This document shows, in pieces, positions 51,299 to 60,982 of a stretch of 64,000 nucleotides of DNA. Origin of the DNA: an uncultured Oscillospiraceae bacterium. GTDB taxonomy: Bacteria; Bacillota; Clostridia; Oscillospirales; Acutalibacteraceae. The notes below the pieces were generated by a model, which worked only from the letters and a program-made list of their open reading frames with translations, ran no database searches and was not told the origin of the DNA. Numbering within the stretch: position 1 is the first letter of the stretch; each line of letters opens with the position of its first letter. The translations under genes and the position numbers were made by a program. The stretch covers positions 59,919-123,918 of the forward strand of contig UQLQ01000006.1 in NCBI GenBank assembly GCA_900541905.1, written 5' to 3'.

Positions 51299-52046
51299 AT
51301 TTGATTAGTTCATCAAAAACAAAAAATCCTTCTCTGCGATAGCTTTCTGTATATGTTACACTGCAATGTCCTGTTGAATGTAAATATGTATAATAAGATT
51401 TATCCATCTCTCGTTTTAATGCACGGCCCCTTTCAAGGTCTGTGGTGAGAGAATCCCATTCACAAACCAAGGCTTTTCGTTCCTCTAATTGTTTTCCATC
51501 AAGTTGTTCACGTTTTCCAAAGAATTCTAACTGTGCTTCCAGCACATCCATCGCCTGACATTTTTGTTCCCAAACGTCGAAAATATCCAGTACACAATTT
51601 GGGTGTTCCGGTGTCATAAAGTAAATTGTAAAATTTTCCCATGGTTTTAAGCCGCCCAGTTCTTCCACAGCGTATTCTCTTCCTGCCAATGCCATTGCTT
51701 CCAACACTAACGTCATAAAAGGACGTCTGCCCGGATCTAAATCGTATACGCAATGTTCTGTATCTTGTGTAATAATAATATCAGGTCTAAAGGAACGAAT
51801 GACACGAATCATTTGCAGCTTTTCCTCATAAGAAGCTGTAATTTTTCCCGTATCCATATTTAAAAATTCAACGGAAGTTTGTAAAATTTCGGCTGATTTT
51901 TTTAAATCGGACTGCATCTTTTCTCCCGCAAAGGCAATTGCCGCATGAGATTTTCCTCCGTTTAATGCATTTTTTAACAGAGCACCTCCACACTCCACAA
52001 CTTCCATGCTATAAGCTCCTAACAATAAAATTCGTTTTTCCTCCAT
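51297..52046 (-). CDS. PIG-L/LmbE-family protein lacking the metal-binding motif
   Basis: 249 residues. The overall pattern is PIG-L deacetylase (RILLLGAYSMEVVECGGALL; IRVIRSFRPDIIITQDTEHC; a long C-terminal helical region). The signature that should read AHPDDxExxCGG is GAYSMEVVECGG here, so the metal-binding His and the catalytic Asp pair are replaced, and the usual DHxxH is DPGRR. It is probably not a deacetylase of the normal kind. Related clostridial proteins may keep this form. It sits between spoVAC and spoVAD, convergent to the first. Confidence 0.75.
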   Translation of the reverse strand: MEEKRILLLGAYSMEVVECGGALLKNALNGGKSHAAIAFAGEKMQSDLKKSAEILQTSVEFLNMDTGKITASYEEKLQMIRVIRSFRPDIIITQDTEHCVYDLDPGRRPFMTLVLEAMALAGREYAVEELGGLKPWENFTIYFMTPEHPNCVLDIFDVWEQKCQAMDVLEAQLEFFGKREQLDGKQLEERKALVCEWDSLTTDLERGRALKREMDKSYYTYLHSTGHCSVTYTESYRREGFFVFDELIK

Positions 52047-52284
52047 CGTAACAAGCTCCTTATTTTACATATTTTTAAATATAAGAGGATTCTGTTTTCA
52101 TGTTAATGTACTGTTGGTCAAAAATCAATCCTATCGAAAGGTATTGATAAATTTTACTCAACTAGACGTAATCTGTACGGAGAGTATACCTTAGAAAATT
52201 TCGGGTAAGATAAAAGAAATCACCAAATATTCTAAGTGCATGATGTTCAAAGAATGATTTACCAAATAAAAGGAGTTTACAGCA

Positions 52285-53352
52285 ATGAAACGTGTTGGCA
52301 GATATACAATTTCATTAGAAACCGCCCCTAAAATAGCAGGGTATGCCTCAGTAGTAGGTAAAAAGGAAAAAGAAGGACCTCTCGGAAGTGAATTTGACCG
52401 CAGCTATAAAGATACCTCCCTTGGAGAAAGCAGTTGGGAAAAGGCAGAAAGTCGTCTGCAAAAAGAAGCAGTAGAAATCGCCCTGCAAAAATCCGGTATC
52501 AATTCAAACGATGTAGACACCATTTTTGCGGGTGATTTGCTAAATCAGTGTATCTCTTCCACATTTGGTTTGCGCAGTTTAAATATTCCCTTTTTAGGAC
52601 AATACGGCGCATGTTCTACTATGGCGCAAACTCTTGCCATGGCAGCTTTATTTGTAGAATCAGGGGCAGCGAGAATTGCTGCTGCGGTTACCTCATCACA
52701 TTTTTGCTCTGCAGAAAGACAATTTCGACTACCATTGGAATACGGTGGACAACGTCCTCCCACAGCACAATGGACTGCAACTGCTTCGGGTGCTGCAATT
52801 GTCGTACCTCAATCTATCGTTATAGAAGAAAATGGTGTAAAAATGAAAAACTCCAAAGAAAATAATTCTTCGGAGAAAACACCAATCATCACAGAAGTAT
52901 GTATTGGAAAAATTACAGATATGGGCATTAAAGACGCCAATAACATGGGCGCAGCCATGGCCCCTGCAGCAGCGCAAACCATATTAGATTTTCTATCGGA
53001 TACCAATACAAAGCCTACTGATTATGATTTAATTGTAACGGGAGATTTGGGTCATGTGGGAAGCGAACTTTTACTGCAATTAATGGAACAAGAAGGCGTC
53101 GATATCAGCAGTGTACACAATGACTGTGGAAAAATGCTGTTTGACCGTAAAAAACAGGATGTTCACGCTGGCGGCTCCGGATGCGGATGCTCCGCTTCTG
53201 TCCTATGCTCTAAATTATTAAATGATATAAAAGCAGGAAATTTAAACAATATCTTATTTATAGCTACGGGAGCACTGATGTCGACAACCTCTTCTCAGCA
53301 AGGAGAAAGTATACCAAGTATTGCACACTTGGTACACTTAAAAGGAATTTAA
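52285..53352 (+). CDS. spoVAD: Stage V sporulation protein AD
   Basis: 355 residues. Thiolase-fold protein: GEFDRSY-like start region (LGSEFDRSYKDTSLGESSWE), FAGDLLNQCISSTFGLRSL, YGACSTMAQTLAMAALFVES and SAERQFRLPLEYGGQRPPTA. SpoVAD binds dipicolinic acid and helps its uptake into the spore. AAAGGAG precedes the ATG. A 238-base upstream region separates it from the PIG-L gene; its last 4 bases overlap the convergent gene. Confidence 0.95.
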   Translation: MKRVGRYTISLETAPKIAGYASVVGKKEKEGPLGSEFDRSYKDTSLGESSWEKAESRLQKEAVEIALQKSGINSNDVDTIFAGDLLNQCISSTFGLRSLNIPFLGQYGACSTMAQTLAMAALFVESGAARIAAAVTSSHFCSAERQFRLPLEYGGQRPPTAQWTATASGAAIVVPQSIVIEENGVKMKNSKENNSSEKTPIITEVCIGKITDMGIKDANNMGAAMAPAAAQTILDFLSDTNTKPTDYDLIVTGDLGHVGSELLLQLMEQEGVDISSVHNDCGKMLFDRKKQDVHAGGSGCGCSASVLCSKLLNDIKAGNLNNILFIATGALMSTTSSQQGESIPSIAHLVHLKGI

Positions 53353-53903
53353 GCAGTTTTATCCTTTTCCAGCTTTTCCAAAAGGTCGGACTGTAATTCG
53401 TCCTTACACGGATGTGTTTGAAACGATTCCTTTACAGTTTGCTCTGTCTTGGATAAATCATTTCTTCCCTCACCCTCATATACCTCAGTAGTGGATATCG
53501 TATTCTCTTCCATTACTGATTTCTCTTGATTAAAATGGGAAGAAACATAAGGAATACCTTCTTTTTTGCAACGACGCATTTCTCTCCAATTAGAAAATTT
53601 AATAGAAAAATGATTGATCCAAAATACTTTCACAAAAGCGGTGACAACCAGATAAATAACAAGTAAGTCCAATAATGCTGTCAAAATACTGATATTTGTC
53701 CCAACAATATTAGCTCCAAATAATTCAAAACCAAACAGTCTGCCGCCTTGTGTATCAAATCGTACAGACAACCAGTTAGAAGGGAAACCGTATGAATATG
53801 TAGTCACACCATTTGTCATGGTCCCCGATACAGGATAAAAAAAGATAGGAACTATAAAAATAACCAAACTAACAATTGCCGTTTTCCAGTTAAAAAACCT
53901 CAT
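53349..53903 (-). CDS. Two-pass membrane protein of unknown function
   Basis: 184 residues. Two membrane segments (TAIVSLVIFIVPIFFYPVSG, about 8-27; ILTALLDLLVIYLVVTAFV, about 75-95) enclose an outside loop containing YSYGFPSNWLSVRFDTQGGR. A charged cytoplasmic tail of about 80 residues follows. GGAGG precedes the ATG. Convergent with spoVAD, sharing 4 bases. No family recognised. Confidence 0.75.
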   Translation of the reverse strand: MRFFNWKTAIVSLVIFIVPIFFYPVSGTMTNGVTTYSYGFPSNWLSVRFDTQGGRLFGFELFGANIVGTNISILTALLDLLVIYLVVTAFVKVFWINHFSIKFSNWREMRRCKKEGIPYVSSHFNQEKSVMEENTISTTEVYEGEGRNDLSKTEQTVKESFQTHPCKDELQSDLLEKLEKDKTA

Positions 53904-54051
53904 AAAATTCCTCCTTTTTTATCATTCATTTATTTTAATAGACATATTTACATCATATCACATATATAAAAAATGTCAATATTTTATATATCATTCACAA
54001 AAATATATGATATTTCAACAAATTTTATATTCTTTTTTAAAGTAAAAAAAG

Positions 54052-54084
54052 AAAAAGCAGCTGTTTGAAACAGCTGCTTTTTTA
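54052..54084 (-). terminator. rpsO terminator
   Basis: AAAAAGCAGCTGTTT pairs with AAACAGCTGCTTTTT around one base; T tract on the minus strand. Confidence 0.9.
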
Positions 54085-54093
54085 TGAAATTTA

Positions 54094-54360
54094 TTATTTA
54101 CGAATACCAAGTCTAGCAATAATAGAACGATAACGTTCAATATCCTTTTTCATGACATAGTTTAACAGGTTTCTTCTTTGACCAACCATTTTCAATAGTC
54201 CACGGCGAGAGTGATGGTCTTTTTTGTGTGTTTTTAGATGCTCGGTCAAATCGTTAATTCTTTTTGTAAGAATTGCAATTTGAACTTCCGGAGAACCCGT
54301 ATCTCCCTCGTGTGTTGCATACTCAGCAATTACTTTGCTTTTTTCTTCTTTTAGTAACAT
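54094..54360 (-). CDS. rpsO: 30S ribosomal protein S15
   Basis: 88 residues: EVQIAILTKRINDLTEHLKT, HHSRRGLLKMVGQRRNLLNY and a C-terminal RYRSIIARLGIRK. S15 binds the 16S rRNA central domain early in assembly and commonly represses its own mRNA. AAAAGGTGG precedes the ATG. Confidence 0.98.
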   Translation of the reverse strand: MLLKEEKSKVIAEYATHEGDTGSPEVQIAILTKRINDLTEHLKTHKKDHHSRRGLLKMVGQRRNLLNYVMKKDIERYRSIIARLGIRK

Positions 54361-54480
54361 AAACTAGTTCCACCTTTTTATTATTTATCCGCTAACCACA
54401 GAAAAAGGCTGGTGAATTCCCAAATTTGGGCTTATTCCTCTATCCGGGAAAAGGGATATTTACCGAATGATTATATCATA
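54361..54480 (-). promoter_or_regulatory. rpsO leader with candidate S15 autoregulatory structure
   Basis: The 5' leader on the minus strand contains the perfect palindrome CCCAAATTTGGG (54419-54430) and a second helix made by GGCTGGT/ACCAGCC-like segments before TTCTGTGGTTAGCGG. A structured leader of about 120 bases before rpsO fits the S15 autoregulation known in other bacteria; the binding site itself is inferred. Confidence 0.4.
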
Positions 54481-54723
54481 TTATCTGCTATTTGTAAACT
54501 CTATTTTTTATTTTATCAAATAGATAAACAAGATTAGAATAATTGTGCAACTTGCATATAATAACCAATATTTCATTAGTTAAATCTACAGCCAACGTCA
54601 TAAATTATTCACATATCATCTCTTCTTTTCGCGTATGATAGTTATATAGCATATATTTTCTTTTTATTTTTTAACAATTTTAACATAAAAAGAAAAAATA
54701 TTATAGAAAGATCGTGAGTATAA
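54481..54723. other. AT-rich divergent region rpsO / FUSC gene
   Basis: Very AT-rich; presumably holds both promoters. Nothing clear can be assigned. Confidence 0.4.
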
Positions 54724-55803
54724 GTGGAATTCTCTTTTGACGGTATTGGCAGCGCAGCACAGTCTATGTCTCCCGCAGCTATTCCAACCGGTCATAATAA
54801 TAAAGGCTTTTTTAAAAGAGCTCTTATGAACCTTTTTATCATAGCCTTTATGTTTGGGTTTGTAGAGTTATATACCTTTTGCCTAGGAAGCGGAAATGGT
54901 CTGATCGGTCTGACCATTTCTCTTGCAATTATTAGCTTTTGGCGAACAGATATTGGTATTAAACCGTTGCAAGGCGCCTTTGTAATTTGGGGGGCATTTC
55001 TTTTAACAGGTGGAGCTACCTTCCTAGCTTCTTTTCATCCTGCAATTGGCGTTTTTGTCAATTTCGCATCTATCTATACGATATTAACGCTAACCAGCCA
55101 TCAACCGATGGCAAAAGCTTATTACCCTATTTTATCTTGCTATTTGTTTGCACAAAGCAGCCCTGTATATGGCATAGATTATGGATTACGTATGATAGGT
55201 ATTGCAGGAGGAGGTCTCATTGTTGCAATTATCTATTATATACGTCATCGCAAAATAAAAAGAAGACGTAATATTACGGATATTTTTAGAGAAACTCATT
55301 TTTGCTCGATTCGTACCAAATTTTTTATTCGTTTAACAACGGGATTGACCATTGCCATGTTAATTGGGGATTTCTATCATGTGTTAAAACCAGCTTGGAT
55401 TTCCTTTACTGTGCTTTCCTTGGTCCATCCCTTTGTAAATGAAAGCCGTAAAAAAATTGTATATCGAATTATCGGAACCATTATTGGCGGTATTTTATAT
55501 TTCGTGTTATTTGAGTGGGTCGTTCCGGATCCATGGCATCCTGTACTGCTTATATTAACGGGATATATTTATTTATTTTTGCGCACTTACTGGATACAAC
55601 AGATATTTATTACCCTAAACTCTTTAAGCGGAGCAATGGTCTTCTTACAAGCAGATGTGGCATTCGAAATGCGTATTTTATTCGTGTTAATCGGTATTGC
55701 AATTGTAGTCTTTATTAGTTTATGTGCCAAATTCCGTCTAATGGACAGAATTTACGGGCAAATACAAAAAATCAAAGCACACCATAAAAAAACATCTACC
55801 TAA
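54724..55803 (+). CDS. FUSC/aromatic acid exporter-type membrane protein
   Basis: 359 residues from a GTG start. Two blocks of membrane helices: residues about 30-180 (FIIAFMFGFVELYTFCLG to GLIVAIIYYIRHRK) and 195-340, where SIRTKFFIRLTTGLTIAMLI and RIIGTIIGGILYFVLFEWVV are the repeating FUSC core. This family exports aromatic acids or similar compounds; substrate unknown. A paralog (55988-57094) follows in the same direction, about a third to 40 percent identical by eye. Confidence 0.82.
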   Translation: MEFSFDGIGSAAQSMSPAAIPTGHNNKGFFKRALMNLFIIAFMFGFVELYTFCLGSGNGLIGLTISLAIISFWRTDIGIKPLQGAFVIWGAFLLTGGATFLASFHPAIGVFVNFASIYTILTLTSHQPMAKAYYPILSCYLFAQSSPVYGIDYGLRMIGIAGGGLIVAIIYYIRHRKIKRRRNITDIFRETHFCSIRTKFFIRLTTGLTIAMLIGDFYHVLKPAWISFTVLSLVHPFVNESRKKIVYRIIGTIIGGILYFVLFEWVVPDPWHPVLLILTGYIYLFLRTYWIQQIFITLNSLSGAMVFLQADVAFEMRILFVLIGIAIVVFISLCAKFRLMDRIYGQIQKIKAHHKKTST

Positions 55804-55806
55804 CTT

Positions 55807-55838
55807 AACCGGCATTACTTTATTGGTAATGCCGGTTC
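55807..55838 (+). terminator. Hairpin between the FUSC paralogs
   Basis: AACCGGCATTAC pairs with GTAATGCCGGTT over TTTATTG; the T tract after it is poor. Confidence 0.65.
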
Positions 55839-55987
55839 AAATTTTATAAGATTAAAAATTTGTTCACAACTAGACATTTTAAATATGTTATGATTACGTT
55901 ATTTCTCAAAAATAGTAGTATATAATTTTAAAGCCTGCAGACTTTAGATGATTGTAATTTTTATTTTAGAAAGGAAGTCATATCGTC

Positions 55988-57094
55988 ATGGAACACGTTG
56001 AACTAGAGACGTTAGACCGTGAACATACTGCATCTAACAAAAAAGATCCCCAATTGAATCATGAAAAAAAGCCTACGAAAAAAATTATTCAAGTACTAAA
56101 GTTAATTGGCACAAAAACACTTCTGTTTGCATTTATTATTCTATTTATCGTTGGCTTCAGCGCCTTGTTTGGCTCAACCGCAACCTACACGGGCGTTTGC
56201 ATTGTAACAGGCTTATTAATGTTTTTAAAACTGGATATAGGTATTAAACATACCCAGGCTCCTTTTGTTATCTTTGGACTATTTGTATTAACCGGATTAT
56301 CTGCATTTGCAGCAGCAATTAACCCTTGGCTTGGACTTTTGGTAAACTTTATTACCGTATGTGCCATTATGGTATTGTCCGGACAAAGAGCAGAGTACCG
56401 TTCTTTCATGCCATTTTTACTTTGTTACATTTTCACACAAAGCACTCCTGTATATGGCATTGATCTCGGTATGCGCATGGCAAGTTTAGCTGCCGGAGGC
56501 GCATTGGTTGGAATCATTTACTTTATTGTTCACAGAAAAAAAACTTGCCCTAAAGTAGGTGTCTTGAGCGCTATAAAAAACACAGCCAGTGAATATGCTT
56601 CTGTTAGAACCAGATTTTTCTTGCGCATGGCAATTGGTATGACCATCGCTATGTTTATTGGAGATATGATTGGTTCTGCTCGTACATTATGGCTCAGCTT
56701 GCCGATTCTATCTTTGACTCAATTAAAACCGCATGAAACTGCTCACCGAACTGCTTATCGTATTTTTGCTACAATTATTGGTGGTCTCATCTACATTTCT
56801 GTTTTTGACTTCATCATTCCGGCTGAATATCTCAATATTGGTTTACTAGTTGCAGGGTATATTTATACTTACATCAATAAATATCAATTCCAGCAAATTT
56901 TTGTTGTAATCAGCGCATTGGGCAGCGCTCATAGTCTAGGATTAGAAAGCGCAGTTGCTTGGCCTGCAAGACTCATCTATTTATTAATTGGTGTATTAAT
57001 TGTAGCTATTCTACTAATGATTGACAATGCAAATATATGGAAAAAATTAAAACCAACTACTCCAAATGAGACTTCTGTTGAAGTATCTGTTTAA
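55988..57094 (+). CDS. FUSC/aromatic acid exporter-type membrane protein, paralog
   Basis: 368 residues. A charged 35-residue N-terminus, then membrane block one (FAFIILFIVGFSALFGSTAT) with PVYGIDLGMRMASLAAGGAL, matching PVYGIDYGLRMIGIAGGGLI of the first copy, and block two with SVRTRFFLRMAIGMTIAMFI and RIFATIIGGLIYISVFDFII. The repeated gene pair arose by tandem duplication. GAAAGGAAG precedes the ATG. Confidence 0.83.
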   Translation: MEHVELETLDREHTASNKKDPQLNHEKKPTKKIIQVLKLIGTKTLLFAFIILFIVGFSALFGSTATYTGVCIVTGLLMFLKLDIGIKHTQAPFVIFGLFVLTGLSAFAAAINPWLGLLVNFITVCAIMVLSGQRAEYRSFMPFLLCYIFTQSTPVYGIDLGMRMASLAAGGALVGIIYFIVHRKKTCPKVGVLSAIKNTASEYASVRTRFFLRMAIGMTIAMFIGDMIGSARTLWLSLPILSLTQLKPHETAHRTAYRIFATIIGGLIYISVFDFIIPAEYLNIGLLVAGYIYTYINKYQFQQIFVVISALGSAHSLGLESAVAWPARLIYLLIGVLIVAILLMIDNANIWKKLKPTTPNETSVEVSV

Positions 57095-57131
57095 AAAATC
57101 CCCTCCTATTAATTGTAGGAGGGGATTTTTG
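57094..57131 (+). terminator. Terminator of the second FUSC gene
   Basis: AAAAAATCCCCTCCTA pairs with TAGGAGGGGATTTTT over TTAATTG. Confidence 0.92.
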
Positions 57132-57325
57132 TATCCGATGAATCAAACTCTTATACAACGATTATACCAATTACAAATTATCTGTTGTGATTACATACTT
57201 ACTTTATTTGTTTCCATATCTTTCGACATATAATATCCTATGATAGCAGATATGTGTTATTATACGTCGTTGTTATAATAGAATTATCATTTGATATATA
57301 TATAAAGTTGTGATACAACAAAAAT

Positions 57326-57362
57326 AAAAAGCTTCTTTGCTTATGCAAAGAAGCTTTTATTT
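57326..57362 (-). terminator. nifJ terminator
   Basis: AAAAAGCTTCTTTGC pairs with GCAAAGAAGCTTTTA over TTAT; on the minus strand it is followed by TTTTTATTTTTG. Confidence 0.88.
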
Positions 57363-57381
57363 ATATCGGAATATACTCTAT

Positions 57382-60300
57382 TTAGCCTTGTGCCAATTTT
57401 ACCAGTTGTTGATACTTATCCATTGCAAATTCTTCTGCTTCTGTAAACAAGAGTTCTGCACGGTCTGGGAAAGAACGGGTCAACGCATTGTAACGAACCT
57501 CGCTCATCAAGAAGTCACGATAACTTGCGGATGGAGCCTTACTATCCAGCATAAATGGATTTTTACCCTGTTCTTTCAAACGTGGGTCATAACGGAATAG
57601 GCTCCAATAACCTGCAGCTACTGCACGTTTTTCAACATCCTGTACTGTGCTCATACCATTTTTAATACCATGGTTGATACATGGAGAATAAGCAATGATA
57701 ACAGATGGGCCATTATAGCTTTCTGCTTCTCTTACAGCTTTTAGAGTTTGGTTGTAATCTGCACCCATTGCAATACTTGCAACGTATACATCACCGTAAC
57801 TCATAGCAATTGCTGCAAGGTCTTTCTTTTTAGTACCTTTACCTGTTGCAGCAAACTGGGCAACAGAACCAATTGGAGAAGCTTTTGATGCCTGGCCGCC
57901 TGTGTTAGAGTAAACCTCTGTATCAAATACTAAAATATTGATATTTTCTCCGGTAGCAATTGCATGATCCAGTCCGCCAAAGCCGATATCATAAGCCCAG
58001 CCGTCACCACCAAGAATCCATACAGATTTTTTCGCTAAGAAGTCTTTATCAATCAGAACTTTTTTCGCCAGTTTACCTGCATCACAGTCACAATCAGCAA
58101 TTTTTTCCAGCTCTTTTGTCAATGTCAAAGCAGCCTCAAAGTTTGTATCACTGTCTTCGAATGTTTCAAGATAAGCAGCACAAGCAGCTTTTGTTTCTGC
58201 TGCTACATCTGCATTCTGAATATTCTCAACATGCTCTTTCAATCTGTCACGAACTGCACGTTGTGCCAAATTCATACCCAAACCAAATTCTGCGTTATCT
58301 TCAAACAAAGAGTTTGCCCAAGATGGACCGCGACCTTGTTTGTTCACAGTATATGGTGTAGATGGAGCAGAACCTGCCCAAATAGAAGAACAGCCTGTTG
58401 CATTGGCAATCATCATTCTATCGCCGTACAACTGTGTTACCAATTTAGCATAAGGAGTCTCACCACAGCCTGCACAAGCACCGGAGAACTCGAACAATGG
58501 TTGTTTAAATTGACTTCCTTTTACAGTAGATGTTTTAAATTTCTCAAATACCTCAGGTTTTTCATCAATGGTTTGACCATAGTTATATACTTCTTGGAAA
58601 GGCATTTGAGTGTCAATTGGTTTCATAACCAATGCTTTCTCGCCTTTTTTACCTGGGCATACTTGTGCACAACAGCCACAACCTGTGCAGTCCAGTGTAG
58701 AAACAGTCATAACAAATTTTAGGTCCGGCATACCTGTCATATTTATAGATTTTGTTGCTTCAGGTGCTGCCGCCACTTCGGCCTCTGTCATTGGTATTGG
58801 ACGAATTACAGAGTGAGGACATACATATGCACAGAAGTTACATTGAATACAATTTTCAGGCATCCATTCCGGAACATCAACAGCAATACCGCGTTTTTCG
58901 TATGCTGCGGTACCTTGAGGCATAGTTCCGTCTTCCAAACCAACAAATGCTGATACCGGAAGAGAATCTCCTCTTTGCGCATTTACAGGAGTTAGAATGT
59001 TATTTACATAATCTACAACTTCCTTGCGGCCTTCTACAGCTGCTTCCTGTACAGTTTCATCCACTGCATTTTTCCATTCAGCAGGAATTTCAACTTTTAC
59101 TGCATCGGTCACACCACGGTCAATTGCAGCATGGTTCATTGCAACAACTTTCTCACCTTTTTTGCTGTAAGATTTTGTTGCTGCGTCTTTCATGTATTCA
59201 ACAGCTTTTTCAATTGGAATAATTCCTGCAATGTTAAAGAAAGCAGCCTGAAGAATGGTATTGATACGTCCGCCAAGACCAATTTCTTTACCAATTTTAA
59301 TACCGTCGATAGTATAGAAATTAATATCATTTTCTGCTAAGAATCTTTTTACTTTAGCAGGTAATCTTTGGTTTAGTTCATCCAAATCCCAAGAGCAGTT
59401 TAGAAGGAAGCTGCCGCCTTTTTTCAAGTCCTCGACCATATCATATTTGTCAATATAGGATGGATTGTGGCAAGCAACAAAGTCTGCTTTGTTGATGTAG
59501 TATGTACTTTTAATCGGTTTGTCACCAAAACGCAAGTGAGAAATGGTAACACCACCGGATTTCTTAGAGTCATATGCAAAGTAACCTTGTGCATACATGT
59601 CTGTTTTGTCACCAATAATTTTAATGGAGTTTTTGTTTGCACCAACGGTACCGTCAGCACCCAGACCCCAGAATTTACAGGAGTGAATACCCTTAGGTGT
59701 TGTATCCGGATTCTCCAGCAAAGGTAAAGATGTATTGGTAACATCATCATTGATACCTACTGTGAAACGTTTTTTAGGTTCAGCTGCATCCATATTACGA
59801 TAAACCGCAACAATACAGCTTGGATTTGTATCTTTGGATGCCAAACCGTAACGGCCTGAAAGAACAGGAGTAGTTTCAAACTCTGTACCTTTCAATGCAG
59901 CCACAACATCAAGATATAAAGGTTCACCAATGGAACCGGGCTCTTTTGTTCTGTCTAATACAGAAATGGATTTTACTGTTTTAGGAAGAACATCCAGCAA
60001 ATATTTTGCTACAAACGGACGGTACAGTCTTACTTTTACAAGACCTACTTTTTCGCCGGCTGCAGTTAAATAATCAATTACTTCTTCTGCAGTATCACAT
60101 ACAGAACCCATAGCAATGATTACTTTTTCTGCATCAGGAGCACCGTAATAGTTGAATGGTTTATAATCAGTACCACATTTTTCATTGACTTGATTCATGT
60201 AATCAACAACAATTTCAGGTACAGCATCATAATATTTATTGGAAGCCTCACGATTTTGGAAGAAAATATCACCATTTTGTGCGCTACCATGTAATACCGG

Positions 60301-60936
60301 ATGTTCCGGATTCAATGCACGACGACGGAAAGCATCTACAGCATCATGATCCAACATATCGTTTAGATCTTCATAATCCCATGTTTGAATTTTTTGAATT
60401 TCATGAGAAGTACGGAAGCCGTCAAAGAAGTGTAAAAATGGAACACGGCCCTTAATTGCGGAAAGGTGTGCTACTGCGCCCAAGTCCATAACCTCTTGAG
60501 GGTTATTGGAGCATAACATAGCATAACCGGTTTGACGGCATGCATAAATGTCGGAGTGATCACCAAAAATAGAAAGCGCATGTCCTGCAATGGTACGTGC
60601 AGATACATGAATGACGCTTGGTAACAGTTCACCCGCCATTTTATACATGTTAGGGATCATCAACAATAAGCCTTGAGAGGCTGTATATGTTGTAGTGAGA
60701 GCACCGGCAGATAGAGAACCGTGAACTGCACCAGCTGCACCAGCTTCGGATTGCATCTCTGTTACCTGCACTTCTCTGCCAAATAGATTTTTTCTACCAG
60801 CTGCTGCATATTTATCTGATTCGTCCGCCATTACGGAAGAAGGTGTAATTGGATAAATTGCTGCAACTTCTGTGAAAGCATAGGAAACATGCGCTGCAGC
60901 ACTGTTTCCATCCATGGTTTTCATTTTTCTTGCCAT
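57382..60936 (-). CDS. nifJ: Pyruvate:ferredoxin (flavodoxin) oxidoreductase
   Basis: 1184 residues from the ATG at 60936 (GGGGGAAA upstream; the frame is open to 60966). Single-chain PFOR, converting pyruvate and CoA to acetyl-CoA and CO2 while reducing ferredoxin. Domains in order: N-terminal ThDP half (HVSYAFTEVAAIYPITPSSV), CoA/gamma domain (RFGDKPIKSTYYINKADFVA), two ferredoxin-type cluster motifs (CIQCNFCAYVCPHSVIRP; CTGCGCCAQVCPG), the proximal cluster (FSGACAGCGETPYAKL), and the ThDP-binding GGDGWAYDIGFGGLDH. Central enzyme of anaerobic energy metabolism; pairs with the ferredoxin at 32392-32562. Confidence 0.97.
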   Translation of the reverse strand: MARKMKTMDGNSAAAHVSYAFTEVAAIYPITPSSVMADESDKYAAAGRKNLFGREVQVTEMQSEAGAAGAVHGSLSAGALTTTYTASQGLLLMIPNMYKMAGELLPSVIHVSARTIAGHALSIFGDHSDIYACRQTGYAMLCSNNPQEVMDLGAVAHLSAIKGRVPFLHFFDGFRTSHEIQKIQTWDYEDLNDMLDHDAVDAFRRRALNPEHPVLHGSAQNGDIFFQNREASNKYYDAVPEIVVDYMNQVNEKCGTDYKPFNYYGAPDAEKVIIAMGSVCDTAEEVIDYLTAAGEKVGLVKVRLYRPFVAKYLLDVLPKTVKSISVLDRTKEPGSIGEPLYLDVVAALKGTEFETTPVLSGRYGLASKDTNPSCIVAVYRNMDAAEPKKRFTVGINDDVTNTSLPLLENPDTTPKGIHSCKFWGLGADGTVGANKNSIKIIGDKTDMYAQGYFAYDSKKSGGVTISHLRFGDKPIKSTYYINKADFVACHNPSYIDKYDMVEDLKKGGSFLLNCSWDLDELNQRLPAKVKRFLAENDINFYTIDGIKIGKEIGLGGRINTILQAAFFNIAGIIPIEKAVEYMKDAATKSYSKKGEKVVAMNHAAIDRGVTDAVKVEIPAEWKNAVDETVQEAAVEGRKEVVDYVNNILTPVNAQRGDSLPVSAFVGLEDGTMPQGTAAYEKRGIAVDVPEWMPENCIQCNFCAYVCPHSVIRPIPMTEAEVAAAPEATKSINMTGMPDLKFVMTVSTLDCTGCGCCAQVCPGKKGEKALVMKPIDTQMPFQEVYNYGQTIDEKPEVFEKFKTSTVKGSQFKQPLFEFSGACAGCGETPYAKLVTQLYGDRMMIANATGCSSIWAGSAPSTPYTVNKQGRGPSWANSLFEDNAEFGLGMNLAQRAVRDRLKEHVENIQNADVAAETKAACAAYLETFEDSDTNFEAALTLTKELEKIADCDCDAGKLAKKVLIDKDFLAKKSVWILGGDGWAYDIGFGGLDHAIATGENINILVFDTEVYSNTGGQASKASPIGSVAQFAATGKGTKKKDLAAIAMSYGDVYVASIAMGADYNQTLKAVREAESYNGPSVIIAYSPCINHGIKNGMSTVQDVEKRAVAAGYWSLFRYDPRLKEQGKNPFMLDSKAPSASYRDFLMSEVRYNALTRSFPDRAELLFTEAEEFAMDKYQQLVKLAQG

Positions 60937-60962
60937 TGGTATTTTCCCCCTTAAAGGATTGG

Positions 60963-60982
60963 CCAAATTCTATTATATTTGG
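60963..60982. promoter_or_regulatory. Inverted repeat over the nifJ -10 box
   Basis: CCAAAT, 8 bases, ATTTGG, with the minus-strand TATAAT (60978-60973) in the middle and a wider GGCCAAAT / ATTTGGACC frame. A regulator bound here would block nifJ transcription. No -35 box of good quality is visible. Confidence 0.45.

Noticed and set aside
52183..52192. AGTATACCTT upstream of spoVAD as another copy of the 16.1 kb repeat
   Set aside because: Only ten bases match, expected by chance in AT-rich DNA of this length.
57960..59750. Several open frames of 65-160 codons opposite or inside nifJ
   Set aside because: Shadows of the nifJ reading frame; no ribosome binding sites and no protein-like features. 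The same applies to reverse-strand frames inside asnB, mfd, prs, ilvB, ppdK, gpr and the HAD gene.
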